Positions 16,425 to 25,974 of a stretch of DNA of 64,000 nt are shown piece after piece (position 1 is the first letter of the stretch; each line of letters begins with the position of its first letter). Position numbers and translations under genes: made by a program. Origin of the DNA: Nocardia sp. CDC159 (GTDB lineage: Bacteria > Actinomycetota > Actinomycetes > Mycobacteriales > Mycobacteriaceae); contig NZ_JAMRXH010000007.1 of assembly GCF_023740735.1 (NCBI RefSeq), positions 186,001 to 250,000 on the forward strand, in the 5' to 3' direction. The notes beneath the pieces were generated by a model. That model did not search any database. It saw nothing but the letters and a program-made list of their open reading frames with translations, and was not told the DNA's origin.

Positions 16425-17347
16425 TCGCGCACGACCCACTCGAACGCCTTGGCCCCGGAGCGGGCACCCTCGACGGTGCGAGATCGGTTGGGCTCGCCCA
16501 GTTCCGCGAGCAGTGCCTCCGACAGCCGCACCAGCCCGGCCAGCGCCGCGGGGGTGAACCAGCGCGGGCGGGTGGCGAACAGCAGATCCTCCGACGCGGT
16601 GTTACCGCTGGCGCCGGGCGCGAAGGGACAACCGCCCAGCCCACCGAGCGCGCCGTCCACCACGCTGGCCCCGGCGGCCAGGGCCGCCAGCGAATTCGCC
16701 ACGCCCATACCCCACGTGTCGTGGCCGTGGAAGACGATGCGCCGCCGCGGGGTGCGCGTGCGCACCGCCTCGACCAGGCCGCCGACCTGGGCCGGATGGG
16801 CCTGTCCGAGGGTGTCGGCCAGCACGATGTCGGCCGCGCCGTCGGTGCGCGGATCGGCGGCGATCGCCAGTACCCGTCGCGGATCCACCGCCCCCTCGAA
16901 CGGGCAGGTGAACGCCGTGGCCAGGCAGAGCTGAATGGCGCCGTCGACCTCCCGCGTGAGCCGGATGGCGTCCGGCATGGCGGCCACGCTGGCCTCGGTG
17001 TCGCGGCCGATATTGGCCCGGTTGTGCGAGTCCGAGACCGACAGGCAGTACTGGAAATTGCGCACCCCGGCCGCGGCCGCGCGCTCGACCTGCCGCGGCG
17101 TGGCCACCCATATCCAGCAGCGTTGCAGCTCCTGCGGAGTCAACGCGGCGACCAACTCGAGGGTGTTCGCCATCGGCGGCACCAGATCCGGCCGGGCCAT
17201 CGAGCCGATCTCCAGGGCCGGGACGCCGAGCGCGAGCAGGGTCCGGACGATTTCCACTTTGCGCTCGGTGGGCAACAACTTACCGGTCAGCTGCAATCCG
17301 TCGCGCAGGGTGACATCGCGCAGCAGGGCAACGGCGCTGTCGCTCAT
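16415..17347 (-). CDS. HMG-CoA lyase-like protein (HMGL/DRE-TIM metallolyase)
   Basis: 310 residues of DRE-TIM barrel. LLRDVTLRDGLQ at the N-terminus holds the metal-binding Asp and catalytic Arg; FHGHDTWGMGVAN holds the two metal-binding His; GLGGCPFAPGASGNTASEDL is the HMG-CoA lyase signature with the active-site Cys. It would cleave a 3-hydroxy-3-methylglutaryl-type CoA ester to acetyl-CoA and a keto acid. It overlaps the upstream CoA-transferase gene by 4 bases (ATGA), so both act in one route, the second gene forming the CoA ester and this one cleaving it. Confidence 0.9.
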   Translation of the reverse strand: MSDSAVALLRDVTLRDGLQLTGKLLPTERKVEIVRTLLALGVPALEIGSMARPDLVPPMANTLELVAALTPQELQRCWIWVATPRQVERAAAAGVRNFQYCLSVSDSHNRANIGRDTEASVAAMPDAIRLTREVDGAIQLCLATAFTCPFEGAVDPRRVLAIAADPRTDGAADIVLADTLGQAHPAQVGGLVEAVRTRTPRRRIVFHGHDTWGMGVANSLAALAAGASVVDGALGGLGGCPFAPGASGNTASEDLLFATRPRWFTPAALAGLVRLSEALLAELGEPNRSRTVEGARSGAKAFEWVVRDQA

Positions 17348-18555
17348 GACTTCTCCAGGGCGTCGATCTCGGCGTCGGACATGCCCAGCAACTGCGTGAG
17401 CACCTCGCGGGTGTGCTCACCCAGATCCGGGCCGACCGAGCGGATGGGCAGCGAGCGCTCGCCGATCACCGGGACGATACCCGGGAAGCCGACCTGCTTC
17501 GGTTCCGCCTCGCCGACATCGACCGGGAACGTCTGAATCATGTTGCGCGCCCGGTACTGCGGATCGTCGACGATATCGGCGGCGGTGTAGATCGGGCCGC
17601 ACGGGATGGCGGCGTCCTCGAGGATCCGCAGCGCCTCGGCGCGGGAGTGCCGCCGGGTCCATTCGGCGATGGCGGCGTCCAGGCGTTCGCGGTGCCGCCA
17701 GCGGCCCGCGTTGTCCTGCAGTTCGGGATCGGCGGCCAGGTCGGGACGCTCGATCACACGCATATAGCGCTGGTAGATGGCGTCGCCGTTGCCGCCGATG
17801 ATGATGCTGGTGCCGTCGGCGCAGGGGTAGGCGTTACTCGGGGCGATGCCCTCCATGCGCCCGCCCACCCGCTCGCGGCGGATGCCGTAGGCGAGATAGT
17901 CCGGGACCAGCGATTCCATCACCGACAGGATGGATTCGTTGAGCGCGACGTCGATCACGCGCTGTTCCAACGGGATTCGCCCCGCGCCGCGGTCGCGCTG
18001 GAACAGCGCCATGACCGTGCCGAAGGCCGCGTAGATGCCCGCGATCGAATCGCCGATCGAGACCCCGACCCGCACCGGCGGGCGATCCGGATCGCCCACC
18101 AGCTCGCGCAGCCCGCCGACCGCCTCGGCCACCGCCGCGAAACCCGGGCGCTGCGCCAGCGGCCCGGTCTGCCCGTAGGCGGAGATGCGGGTGATGACCA
18201 GATCCGGATTCGCCGCGTCCAGCACCCGCGGCCCCAGCCCCCACTTCTCCAGCATGCCGGGACGGAAGTTCTCCAGCAGCACATCGCAGCGCCGGATCAG
18301 CTCCAACGCCACCGCGTGCCCGGCCTCGGTGCGCAGATCCAGCGTGATGGATTTCTTGTTGCGGTTGACCGTGCGGTACAGCATCGAGGTGTCGCCGCCG
18401 TAGAGCCGCCAATTGCGCAGCTCGTCACCGGTTTTCGGACGTTCGACCTTGATCACCTCGGCGCCGAAGTCGCCGAGGATGCGCCCGGCGGTGGGCGCGG
18501 CGATGTAGTTGCCGAGTTCGAGCACCCGAATCCCGTCCAGCGGCCGAATCTCCAT
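17344..18555 (-). CDS. Class III CoA-transferase (CaiB/BaiF family)
   Basis: 403 residues. The N-terminal PLDGIRVLELGNYIAAPTAGR, GAEVIKVERPKTGDELR and NRNKKSITLDLR are standard for family III CoA-transferases; the catalytic Asp lies in VSIGDSIAGIYAAFG. It moves CoA between carboxylic acids. The ATG at 18555 is preferred to a TTG four codons upstream. The dioxygenase gene ends 20 bases upstream and the HMG-CoA-lyase-like gene overlaps downstream, forming a three-gene catabolic operon. The carboxylate substrate is unknown. Confidence 0.93.
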   Translation of the reverse strand: MEIRPLDGIRVLELGNYIAAPTAGRILGDFGAEVIKVERPKTGDELRNWRLYGGDTSMLYRTVNRNKKSITLDLRTEAGHAVALELIRRCDVLLENFRPGMLEKWGLGPRVLDAANPDLVITRISAYGQTGPLAQRPGFAAVAEAVGGLRELVGDPDRPPVRVGVSIGDSIAGIYAAFGTVMALFQRDRGAGRIPLEQRVIDVALNESILSVMESLVPDYLAYGIRRERVGGRMEGIAPSNAYPCADGTSIIIGGNGDAIYQRYMRVIERPDLAADPELQDNAGRWRHRERLDAAIAEWTRRHSRAEALRILEDAAIPCGPIYTAADIVDDPQYRARNMIQTFPVDVGEAEPKQVGFPGIVPVIGERSLPIRSVGPDLGEHTREVLTQLLGMSDAEIDALEKS

Positions 18556-18575
18556 GCCCGCATTCAAGCACGCCG

Positions 18576-19493
18576 CTACGCGGCCGCGACCTCCTCCACG
18601 ATCGAGTAGTGCTCGGCATTGCCCGCGATGACCGTGCTCGCGACGCCGTCCACGCCGACCGGGATATCGCCCGCCAGGGTGATGCGGGTCAGCCTGCGGT
18701 GCTCGGCGCCGTCGTAGTCGTCGATGGCGTAGTGCTGGGTCGCGCGGTTGTCCCAGATGGCGACGTCGCCGAGGGACCAGTTCCAGCGGGTGGTGTGCTC
18801 GAGGCGGGTCACCCGGTCCTGGAACAGGCGGAACAGGGTCTGCGATTCGGAGGTGGACAGGCCGACGAAGCGCTTCACGAAATGGCCCAGCAGCAGGGCG
18901 CGTTCGCCGGTTTCGGGGTGCACGCGCACGACCGGGTGCTCGGTCTCGTAGTAGGTCGACTCGAATTCGGTGCGGTAGGCGCGGGCATTGGCGTCGGGGG
19001 AGTCCTCCTGGGCGGCGGCGTAGTCGTACCGGTTGGTGTGGCGGGCGCGCAGGCCCTCGGCCAAGCGCCGTAGCGGTTCGGGCAGCGAGTTGTAGGCCGC
19101 GACCGTGGAGGCCCAGGTGGTGGAGCCGCCGTAGCCGGGCAGCGCGACCGCGCGCAAAATCGACGCCTTCGGAATACGGTCGACGAAGGTGACATCGGTG
19201 TGCCAGCTGTTGGCGCGGCCGTGGTGGGAGTCGATGGCCAGGCTCCGCACGCCGTGCGAGGTGACGGTCGGATGCGGGGTGGTCGGGGTGCCGAGCAGCC
19301 GGGCGAACTCGTACTGCCCGTCCTCGGTCAGATGGTGCTGGTCGCGGAAGAAGATCACCTTGTGCTCGTGCAGCGCCGCGCGGATCAGCGCGACCGTCTC
19401 GGCGGGCAGCTCGCCGCCGAGCCGGACGCCGTCGATCCGCGCGCCGATGTGGGCGCCGAGCTGGACCACTCGCGGGGTGTAATCGGCTGACAT
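18576..19493 (-). CDS. Fe(II)/2-oxoglutarate dioxygenase, TauD/AtsK (alkylsulfatase) family
   Basis: 305 residues. The iron facial triad is visible: His and Asp in WHTDVTF and the distal His in NRATQHYAIDDYD, with the 2-oxoglutarate-binding Arg in RRLTRITL. Large stretches match what is known of M. tuberculosis Rv3406, an AtsK-type alkylsulfatase (GARIDGVRLGG, HTNRYDY, TEHPVVRVHPETGERALLLG, WNWSLGDVAIWDNRATQH). Such enzymes hydroxylate the carbon next to a sulfate ester, releasing sulfate and an aldehyde. It is first in an operon with the CoA-transferase and HMG-CoA-lyase-like genes, which could process the released carbon chain. Confidence 0.92.
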   Translation of the reverse strand: MSADYTPRVVQLGAHIGARIDGVRLGGELPAETVALIRAALHEHKVIFFRDQHHLTEDGQYEFARLLGTPTTPHPTVTSHGVRSLAIDSHHGRANSWHTDVTFVDRIPKASILRAVALPGYGGSTTWASTVAAYNSLPEPLRRLAEGLRARHTNRYDYAAAQEDSPDANARAYRTEFESTYYETEHPVVRVHPETGERALLLGHFVKRFVGLSTSESQTLFRLFQDRVTRLEHTTRWNWSLGDVAIWDNRATQHYAIDDYDGAEHRRLTRITLAGDIPVGVDGVASTVIAGNAEHYSIVEEVAAA

Positions 19494-19618
19494 ACCCGGC
19501 CTTTCCCTCGAACCGAATGCTGATTCGAGAACACCACGGCCGCGCCGCCGGAGGACAGGATTACGGTCAGCCCGATCACAAAGTCCGCATCCGCCCGGAC
19601 AATGCTTCCGAACGCAAG

Positions 19619-20389
19619 CTATTTCACGTGTTCGCGCAGATACGCCAGATCGTCGGCCAATCCCTCGGCCGGGGTTTCCAGCACGATCGGAGCGTCGGCG
19701 GTCCGGCAGACCTCGGCCAGCAACTGCGGATCGATGGTGCCCTCGGCGAAATTGGCATGGCGGTCGGCCCCGGAATTGAATTCGTCGCGAGAGGAATTCA
19801 GGTGGACGAGATCGATACGGCCGGTGATCGCCCTGATCCGGTCGACCACGCCGATGAGCTCCTCCCCGCCCGCCCAGGCGTGACAGGTGTCCAGGCAGAA
19901 ACCGGCGCCGTAATCGCCGACCGCGTCCCAGAGCCGGGCGATGGAATCGAAATGCCGTGCCATGGCGTGATTTCCACCGGCGGTATTCTCGATCAGGATC
20001 GGCACCGCGAAGCCGCCCTTGTCCTGCTGCCGCTCGAACAGTTTGCGCCAGTTGTCGATTCCGGCCTCGATCTCGGCGTCGGAGCGCACATGCCCGCCGT
20101 GCACGACCAGGCCGAACGCGCCCAGGTCGGCGGCCGCCTGCGCCTGCTGGGCCACCGCGTTGCGCGAGGGCATCCGCAACCGGTTGTTGGTGCTGGCGAC
20201 GTTGATCTGGTACGAGGAGTGCACCACCACATCGATCGGGCTGGCCTTGATCTGCTCGGCCAGCGGGTGCGGCTTGGGTTTCTCCCAGCCCTGCGGATCG
20301 ATGACGAACATCTGGATGACCTCGGCGCCCAGCCGTTCGCCGAAGCCGATCGGATCACTGTCCTGCCTGACGTGTGCCCCAATACGCAT
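19619..20389 (-). CDS. nfo: Deoxyribonuclease IV / AP endonuclease (endonuclease IV)
   Basis: 256 residues. The zinc-ligand pattern of endonuclease IV is present: VHSSYQINVAS, VVHGGHV, LIENTAGGNHAMAR, CLDTCHAWA, LVHLNSSRDEFNSGADRHAN and VLETPAEG. It cleaves DNA 5' to abasic sites in base-excision repair and resembles M. tuberculosis End. The ATG at 20389 begins the family start MRIGAHV. It is divergent from the kinase gene across 106 bases. Confidence 0.93.
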   Translation of the reverse strand: MRIGAHVRQDSDPIGFGERLGAEVIQMFVIDPQGWEKPKPHPLAEQIKASPIDVVVHSSYQINVASTNNRLRMPSRNAVAQQAQAAADLGAFGLVVHGGHVRSDAEIEAGIDNWRKLFERQQDKGGFAVPILIENTAGGNHAMARHFDSIARLWDAVGDYGAGFCLDTCHAWAGGEELIGVVDRIRAITGRIDLVHLNSSRDEFNSGADRHANFAEGTIDPQLLAEVCRTADAPIVLETPAEGLADDLAYLREHVK

Positions 20390-20495
20390 GGTCACAGAGC
20401 GTATCGGTAGGCACCGACACGGATCTCCCGGCTCGGTCCGCGGGACTGCTATGGTTTCGGTGTTTTCCGCGCGCGGTACGGAAGTGGGAGCTTGC

Positions 20496-21761
20496 ATGCT
20501 GGCCAACGGTGATGTCTTCGCTGGCTATGTCATCGAGCGGTTGCTGGGCCGCGGTGGCATGGGGTCGGTCTATCTGGCGAAACATCCGCGGTTACCCCGG
20601 ATGACCGCGCTGAAGCTGCTCAATCGTGAGATGGTCGCCGACACCGAGATCCGCGCCCGGTTCGAACGCGAGGCCGATCTGGTCGCCCAGCTGGACCATC
20701 CGAATATCGTCACCGTCTACGACCGCGGGCTCGAGGACGGTCAGCTGTGGATCTCCATGCAGTACATCGACGGTATCGATGCGGCCAGCGTCGATCCGCG
20801 GGCGCTGCCGCCGGAGCGGGCCGTGCAGATCGTCGCCGAGGTGGCCGAGGCGCTGGACTACGCCCATCGCAACGGCGTGCTGCATCGCGACGTGAAGCCG
20901 GGCAACATGCTGCTGGCGCGCTCGACCGCTGGGCGCGGGGAGCGGGTCTATCTCACCGACTTCGGCATCGCCCGGCTGCGCGACGACGGCGGCCATCTGA
21001 CCCAGACCGGTACGTTTACCGCGACGCTGGCCTACGCCTCGCCGGAGCAGCTCACCGGGGCCAATCTCGACGGGCGCTCCGATCAGTACTCCCTGGCGTG
21101 CAGCCTGTTTTGGCTGTTCACCGGTAGCGGACCGTTTACCGCGCCCAATCCCGCGGCGGTCATTCGCGGTCATCTGCAGGGGCAGCCGCCGGTGCTGAGC
21201 GGTGTGCGACCCGGCCTGCCGCCCGCCCTCGACGGCGTGCTGACCAAGGCGATGTCCAAGCGCGCCGACGATCGCTTCGACACCTGCGCCGATTTCGCCG
21301 CGGCGGCGCGGCGCGCCTTCGCCGCGCCGAGCGCCCCGCCCATCCCGCACGCCGGTCGGCCCTACACCGGTCCGGCCATACCGACCACGGGCCCGCGCCT
21401 GATGTCGGCGGGTCCCGCCATGGCGCCGGGCACCGGCCAGGGCATTCCGCTGGCCACCGGGCCGTCGGCGCCGTGGACTGCCGCACCCGGAACTCCGCGG
21501 GGCACCGCGCCGCGCCCCGCGACCGGCCCGTCGAATCCGACGGTCGGCCCCGCGCCGTATCCGCATGCCGCGGCCGTCCGTTCGGCCACCCCGCCCCCGC
21601 AGCCGGTGTACCGCTCGACCCCGCACTATCCCCAGCCCGGCTACGGTTATCCGCCCCAGCCTGCCCGCAAGTCCAATGCCGGTCTGATCATCGCGATCAT
21701 CATCGGCGCGATCGTGCTGGTCGTGGTGGTTCTCGCCGTCATCGGCGCGCTGGCGTCCTAG
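20496..21761 (+). CDS. Membrane Ser/Thr protein kinase (PknB-type) lacking an external sensor
   Basis: 421 residues. The kinase domain (about residues 8-270) has the glycine loop LLGRGGMGSVYLAKH, the ATP-binding Lys in TALKLLN, HRDVKPGNML near residue 130, DFG near 155 and the activation-loop YASPEQL. A Pro/Ala/Thr-rich juxtamembrane linker of about 120 residues follows. A single membrane helix occupies the last 25 or so residues, so nothing is left outside the cell to sense ligands, unlike PknB with PASTA repeats. It probably signals from the inner membrane face or through a partner. The ATG at 20496 gives the family start. Confidence 0.92.
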   Translation: MLANGDVFAGYVIERLLGRGGMGSVYLAKHPRLPRMTALKLLNREMVADTEIRARFEREADLVAQLDHPNIVTVYDRGLEDGQLWISMQYIDGIDAASVDPRALPPERAVQIVAEVAEALDYAHRNGVLHRDVKPGNMLLARSTAGRGERVYLTDFGIARLRDDGGHLTQTGTFTATLAYASPEQLTGANLDGRSDQYSLACSLFWLFTGSGPFTAPNPAAVIRGHLQGQPPVLSGVRPGLPPALDGVLTKAMSKRADDRFDTCADFAAAARRAFAAPSAPPIPHAGRPYTGPAIPTTGPRLMSAGPAMAPGTGQGIPLATGPSAPWTAAPGTPRGTAPRPATGPSNPTVGPAPYPHAAAVRSATPPPQPVYRSTPHYPQPGYGYPPQPARKSNAGLIIAIIIGAIVLVVVVLAVIGALAS

Positions 21762-21783
21762 CCGGACGTCGTTGCGGCGCCGG

Positions 21784-22494
21784 TCATGCCGGTTGGGGTT
21801 CGGAGGGGATGGTCGGCCGGAGCCGGGTGTAGCCGGTCAGGCAGATACCCAGCCAGAGCAGGCCGATGGCCCAGCCGCCCAGCACATCGGTGAGCCAGTG
21901 CACGCCGAGGTAGACGCGCGAAAGGCCCACGGCGACAACGAAGATGATCGCGACGAGGCTCAGGGCGAGCCTGGCCGCGCGGCGCTGCAGGGACAGGGCC
22001 GCCAGGACGGTCAGCGCGCCCACGACCACGGTCGATCCGAGGGCGTGTCCGGAGGGGAAGGACTGGTTGGTGAACACCACCAGCTGATCGGTCACCGGCG
22101 GCCGCTGGCGGCCCACCAGCGGTTTCACGGTCGTGCCGATCACCGCGGATCCGGCGGCCGTGACGGCGAGGAATATCAGCCGGGGCCAGTCGCGCCGCCA
22201 CGCGAACCAGGCACAGGCGGCCAGGGTCAGCGCCGTCATGGCGGTCGGCGACCCCATATCCGTGATCACCTTGGCGACCGAGGTCAGCCAGTCGTCGCGG
22301 CGGGGGAGCACCCAGTTCATCGCGGCGGGATCGATGCGGGTGGTGCCGTCGCCGTCGAGGACGCTGTCGGTCAGTTCGGCGACGACCGCGGCCAGCACGA
22401 CCAGCACCGCGGCACCGACGGCGGGCAGGGTGCCGCGCCGGACCAGCACCGCCACGACGGCAGCGGACAGCAGCGTCACGACCGGCAACAGCAT
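21784..22494 (-). CDS. PAP2-family membrane phosphatase
   Basis: 236 residues with about six membrane helices. The three phosphatase motifs are present: KPLVGRQRP, PSGH in FPSGHALGSTVVVG, and SRVYLGVHWLTDVLGGW. Such proteins dephosphorylate lipid phosphates, for example undecaprenyl pyrophosphate or phosphatidic acid, at the outer membrane face. The ATG at 22494 starts directly at the first membrane helix. It converges with the kinase gene and diverges from the ABC transporter genes. Confidence 0.9.
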   Translation of the reverse strand: MLLPVVTLLSAAVVAVLVRRGTLPAVGAAVLVVLAAVVAELTDSVLDGDGTTRIDPAAMNWVLPRRDDWLTSVAKVITDMGSPTAMTALTLAACAWFAWRRDWPRLIFLAVTAAGSAVIGTTVKPLVGRQRPPVTDQLVVFTNQSFPSGHALGSTVVVGALTVLAALSLQRRAARLALSLVAIIFVVAVGLSRVYLGVHWLTDVLGGWAIGLLWLGICLTGYTRLRPTIPSEPQPA

Positions 22495-22594
22495 GGCTAC
22501 GAGGATAGGCGCAGCGGCGGAACCGGCTTCGGTTCCGGGTCTTCCGGGAAATTCCCGATGGCGCAACGGTAGGGGTCCCGCAACACTGGAGTGC

Positions 22595-23368
22595 ATGACT
22601 GCCGATGCCCTAGGCACCGAACCCACCGCATCCACGGCGGCCGCGCTCGCGGCCCGCGCCACCGACCTGGTCAAGCTGTATGGATCGGGAGACACCCAGG
22701 TCCGAGCGCTGGACGGGGTGTCGGCGGAGTTCGCCCAGGGCGAGTTCACCGCCATCATGGGCCCGTCCGGGTCCGGCAAATCCACGCTCATGCACTGCCT
22801 GGCGGGGCTGGACTCGGCCACCTCCGGCACCGTGCACATCGGTGACACCGATCTGACCCGGCTGTCGGACAAGCAGATGACGCGCCTGCGCCGCGACCGC
22901 ATCGGTTTCGTCTTCCAGGCGTTCAACCTGGTGCCGACGCTCACCGCGCTGGAGAACATCACGCTGCCGCTGGACATCGCGGGCCGCAAGCCCGACCAGG
23001 AGTGGCTGGACACCGTCATCAAGCGGCTCGGCCTCGGCGACCGGCTCGGCCATCGACCCAGTGAGCTGTCCGGTGGTCAGCAGCAGCGGGTGGCGTGCGC
23101 GCGGGCGCTGTCGGGTAAGCCGGACATCGTCTTCGGCGACGAGCCGACCGGCAACCTGGACTCCCGCTCCTCCGGGGAGGTGCTGTCGATCCTGCGCGCG
23201 GCGGTGGACGAATTCGGCCAGACCGTGGTCATCGTCACCCACGAACCGCACGCCGCCTCCTACGCCGACCGGGTGGTGTTCCTGGCCGACGGACGCATCG
23301 TCGACGAAATGCGCGATCCCACGGCCGATTCCGTGCTGGATCGGATGAAGTCGCTGGAGAATCTCTGA
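22595..23368 (+). CDS. ABC transporter ATP-binding protein (MacB/LolD type)
   Basis: 257 residues. Walker A MGPSGSGKSTLMHCLAGL, Q-loop VFQAFNLVP, signature LSGGQQQRVACARAL and Walker B IVFGDEPTGNLDS are all intact. A short Ala/Thr-rich lead precedes the domain. The LDS after Walker B and the FNLVPTLTALENI stretch are typical of the MacB/LolD family, which powers FtsX-type permeases that act mechanically on periplasmic substrates. Its stop shares a base with the start of the permease gene, so the two are coupled. Confidence 0.94.
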   Translation: MTADALGTEPTASTAAALAARATDLVKLYGSGDTQVRALDGVSAEFAQGEFTAIMGPSGSGKSTLMHCLAGLDSATSGTVHIGDTDLTRLSDKQMTRLRRDRIGFVFQAFNLVPTLTALENITLPLDIAGRKPDQEWLDTVIKRLGLGDRLGHRPSELSGGQQQRVACARALSGKPDIVFGDEPTGNLDSRSSGEVLSILRAAVDEFGQTVVIVTHEPHAASYADRVVFLADGRIVDEMRDPTADSVLDRMKSLENL

Positions 23369-25893
23369 TGTCCGGCAGCCCGATGCGCAGGGTCGCACTG
23401 CGCAACCTCGCGGCCCACAAGGTGCGTCTGGCGCTGACGCTGCTGTCGGTGATCCTCGGCACCGCCTTCATCGCCGGATCCTTCGTCTTCACCGACACCC
23501 TGCAGCGCACCTTCGACGGTATCTTCGCCGAACAGGCCAAGGGCGTGGACGTGCGGGTGAGCCCGAAGGAGCGGCAATCGCTGGGCGTTCCGCTGTCGGC
23601 GGTGCAGGTCGTATCCGGCGTCGAGGGGGTGCGGGCCGTCGCGCCGGGCGTGAACGGACCCGTGGTGCTGGTCAAGGACGGTCGCGCCGTGCAGACCGGC
23701 GGCGCGCCGAGCTGGGGGCAGTCCTATCTACCGCCCGAGCGTGCGATCGCCGAGCCGCAGAAGTTCACCGCCGGTGCGGCGCCGGTGCGGCCCGGCGAGA
23801 TCGCGATCAACACCAGCGGCGCCAAGCGCGCGGGGCTGCGGGTCGGCGACAAGGTGAAGGTGCTGATCCCGTCCCGCAGCACCTACGACGTCACCGTCAC
23901 CGGGATCTACGAGGCCCCCTCGGACACGGGCGGTTTCATCGGTGTGCTGTTCAGCGATCAACAGGCGCGCGAGCTGTTCGCCGACGGCCACCATGTGGCC
24001 TATGTGGATGTCGCGGCCGCGCCGGGAGTCGCGGTCGGCGCGCTGCGCGACCGAATCGCCAAGGCCCTGCCGGACTTCAAGGTGCAGAACGGCGCGCAGG
24101 TTCGCGAGGACATGAAGGCCCAGGTGGGCAATGCGCTGAAGTTCGTGAACTACTTCCTGCTGGCCTTCGGCGCGATCGCGCTGCTGGTGGGCACGTTCAT
24201 CATCTACAACACCTTCTCGATGATCGTCGCGCAACGGCTGCGGGAGCTGGCGCTGCTGCGTGCGGTCGGTGCGAGCCGTCGGCAGGTCGGCCTCTCGGTG
24301 GTGTCCGAGGCGCTGGTCGTCGGACTGCTCGGCAGCGCGGTGGGTCTGGCGGCGGGTGTCGCGCTGGCCTTCGGACTGTCCGGGCTGCTCAACGCGTTCG
24401 ATCTGGGCCTGCCCACCGGGGCCATGTCGGTGCGGCCGCGCACGGTACTGGTGGCGCTGGGTATGGGCGTGCTGGTGACGGTGCTCAGCGCCTACGCACC
24501 CGCGCGCCGGGCGGCCCGCATTCCGCCGGTGGAGGCGATGCGCGAGGAGTTCGCCTCGGTGGGTGAATCGCTGCGGGTCCGCACGATCGTCGGCGCGGTG
24601 CTGGCGGTCGCGGGCGTCGTGCTCGCGGTGCTGGGCGCGCAGTCCACCGGCGGCGACGCCGCGCGGACCGTCGGAATCGGCGCGGGCGCACTGATATTGG
24701 CGGTGCTGCTGGTCTCGCCGTGGTTGTCGCGCCCGGTGGTGGGCACGCTCGGTGTGCCCGTCGCCGCGCTCGGGCCGATCGGCCGGATGGCGCGCAACAA
24801 CGCGGTGCGCAATCCGCGCCGCACCGCCGCCACGGCCTTCGCACTGACCCTGGGCCTGATGCTGGTGTCGGCGATCGGCATGCTGGGCGCCTCGGCCAAG
24901 GCCAGCATCGGTGAGCTGGTGGACAGGGGCGTCAAGGCGGACTACATCCTGGCCGGGCCGCCCGGCAGCTTCATCGGGGTTCCGGTGGCCGCCGGTGCGG
25001 CGGTGAAATCCGTTGCGGGAGTGCAGGATGTGGTCGCCATCCGGGGCACCAGCCTGAAGGTCGGAAACGACTCGGTCGGCGCGGCCTCGCACGACGGCCC
25101 GATCGACGCCGTGCTGAATTACGAACTGCGCCAGGGCTCGCGGACCCTCGGCGACGACGATCTGCTGGTGTCGCAGAGCGAGGCCGACAAGCGGGGCTGG
25201 CGGGTGGGCCAGCGGGTCGAGCTGGCCAGTATGGACAACAAGAAGATCGCGCTGACCGTCTCGGGTGTCTACAAGGACACCCAGCTGCTCGGCAATCTCG
25301 TCATCCCGCAGGCCGTCTACGAGCGGGTTACCCCGGTCGCGCTGCGCACCGACCTCGTGGTGCTGGTCACGGCGAAGCCCGGGACCGATCTGGGCGCCCT
25401 GCGCACGAATCTGGAGAAGGCCACCGAGCAGTTCGCGATCGTGCAGGTGCAGGATCACGAGCAGTTCAAGGGAACTCAGGGCCAGCAGATCAACACCATG
25501 CTGGCCATCCTGTACGGGCTGCTTGCTCTGGCCGTGGTGATCGCGGTCCTGGGCATCGTCAACACCCTGGCGCTGTCGGTGGTGGAGCGGCGGCGCGAGA
25601 TCGGCATGCTGCGGGCCGTCGGCATGCAGCGGCCGCAGGTCCGGCGGTCGATCTACCTGGAGTCGATGTTGATCGCGGTCTTCGGCGCGGTGGTCGGCGT
25701 GGTGCTCGGGCTGTCGCTGGGCGTCGGATTCCTGCGCACACTACGGGATCTGGGAATCGATCAGATCGCGGTGCCCTGGTCGCAGATCGCGCTGATGCTC
25801 GTCGGCTCCGGGGTGGTCGGCGTGCTCGCCGCGGTGTGGCCCGGCGTCCGGGCGGCGCGGACGCCACCGCTGGCGGCGATCGCAGATCTCTGA
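23368..25893 (+). CDS. ABC transporter permease with two FtsX domains
   Basis: 841 residues. The N-terminal helix (NLAAHKVRLALTLLSVILGT) is followed by a large extracytoplasmic MacB-like domain, then an FtsX core with three helices at about residues 255-385 (FNTFSMIVAQ, LALLRAVGASRRQ). After a pair of helices near 410-450, the arrangement repeats: NNAVRNPRRTAATAFAL, a second outer domain, and a second FtsX core ending VWPGVRAARTPPLAAIADL. Together with the coupled ATPase it forms a type VII ABC system, likely for export or lipoprotein handling. No substrate gene is adjacent. Confidence 0.93.
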   Translation: MSGSPMRRVALRNLAAHKVRLALTLLSVILGTAFIAGSFVFTDTLQRTFDGIFAEQAKGVDVRVSPKERQSLGVPLSAVQVVSGVEGVRAVAPGVNGPVVLVKDGRAVQTGGAPSWGQSYLPPERAIAEPQKFTAGAAPVRPGEIAINTSGAKRAGLRVGDKVKVLIPSRSTYDVTVTGIYEAPSDTGGFIGVLFSDQQARELFADGHHVAYVDVAAAPGVAVGALRDRIAKALPDFKVQNGAQVREDMKAQVGNALKFVNYFLLAFGAIALLVGTFIIYNTFSMIVAQRLRELALLRAVGASRRQVGLSVVSEALVVGLLGSAVGLAAGVALAFGLSGLLNAFDLGLPTGAMSVRPRTVLVALGMGVLVTVLSAYAPARRAARIPPVEAMREEFASVGESLRVRTIVGAVLAVAGVVLAVLGAQSTGGDAARTVGIGAGALILAVLLVSPWLSRPVVGTLGVPVAALGPIGRMARNNAVRNPRRTAATAFALTLGLMLVSAIGMLGASAKASIGELVDRGVKADYILAGPPGSFIGVPVAAGAAVKSVAGVQDVVAIRGTSLKVGNDSVGAASHDGPIDAVLNYELRQGSRTLGDDDLLVSQSEADKRGWRVGQRVELASMDNKKIALTVSGVYKDTQLLGNLVIPQAVYERVTPVALRTDLVVLVTAKPGTDLGALRTNLEKATEQFAIVQVQDHEQFKGTQGQQINTMLAILYGLLALAVVIAVLGIVNTLALSVVERRREIGMLRAVGMQRPQVRRSIYLESMLIAVFGAVVGVVLGLSLGVGFLRTLRDLGIDQIAVPWSQIALMLVGSGVVGVLAAVWPGVRAARTPPLAAIADL

Positions 25894-25974
25894 TCCTCCC
25901 GTCCGCGCGCGATAGGATCCGGGCGCTGTCGTGGTTTGCCCGGTTTCGGTTCGCAGCGGTCGAAAGGGTAGGAC

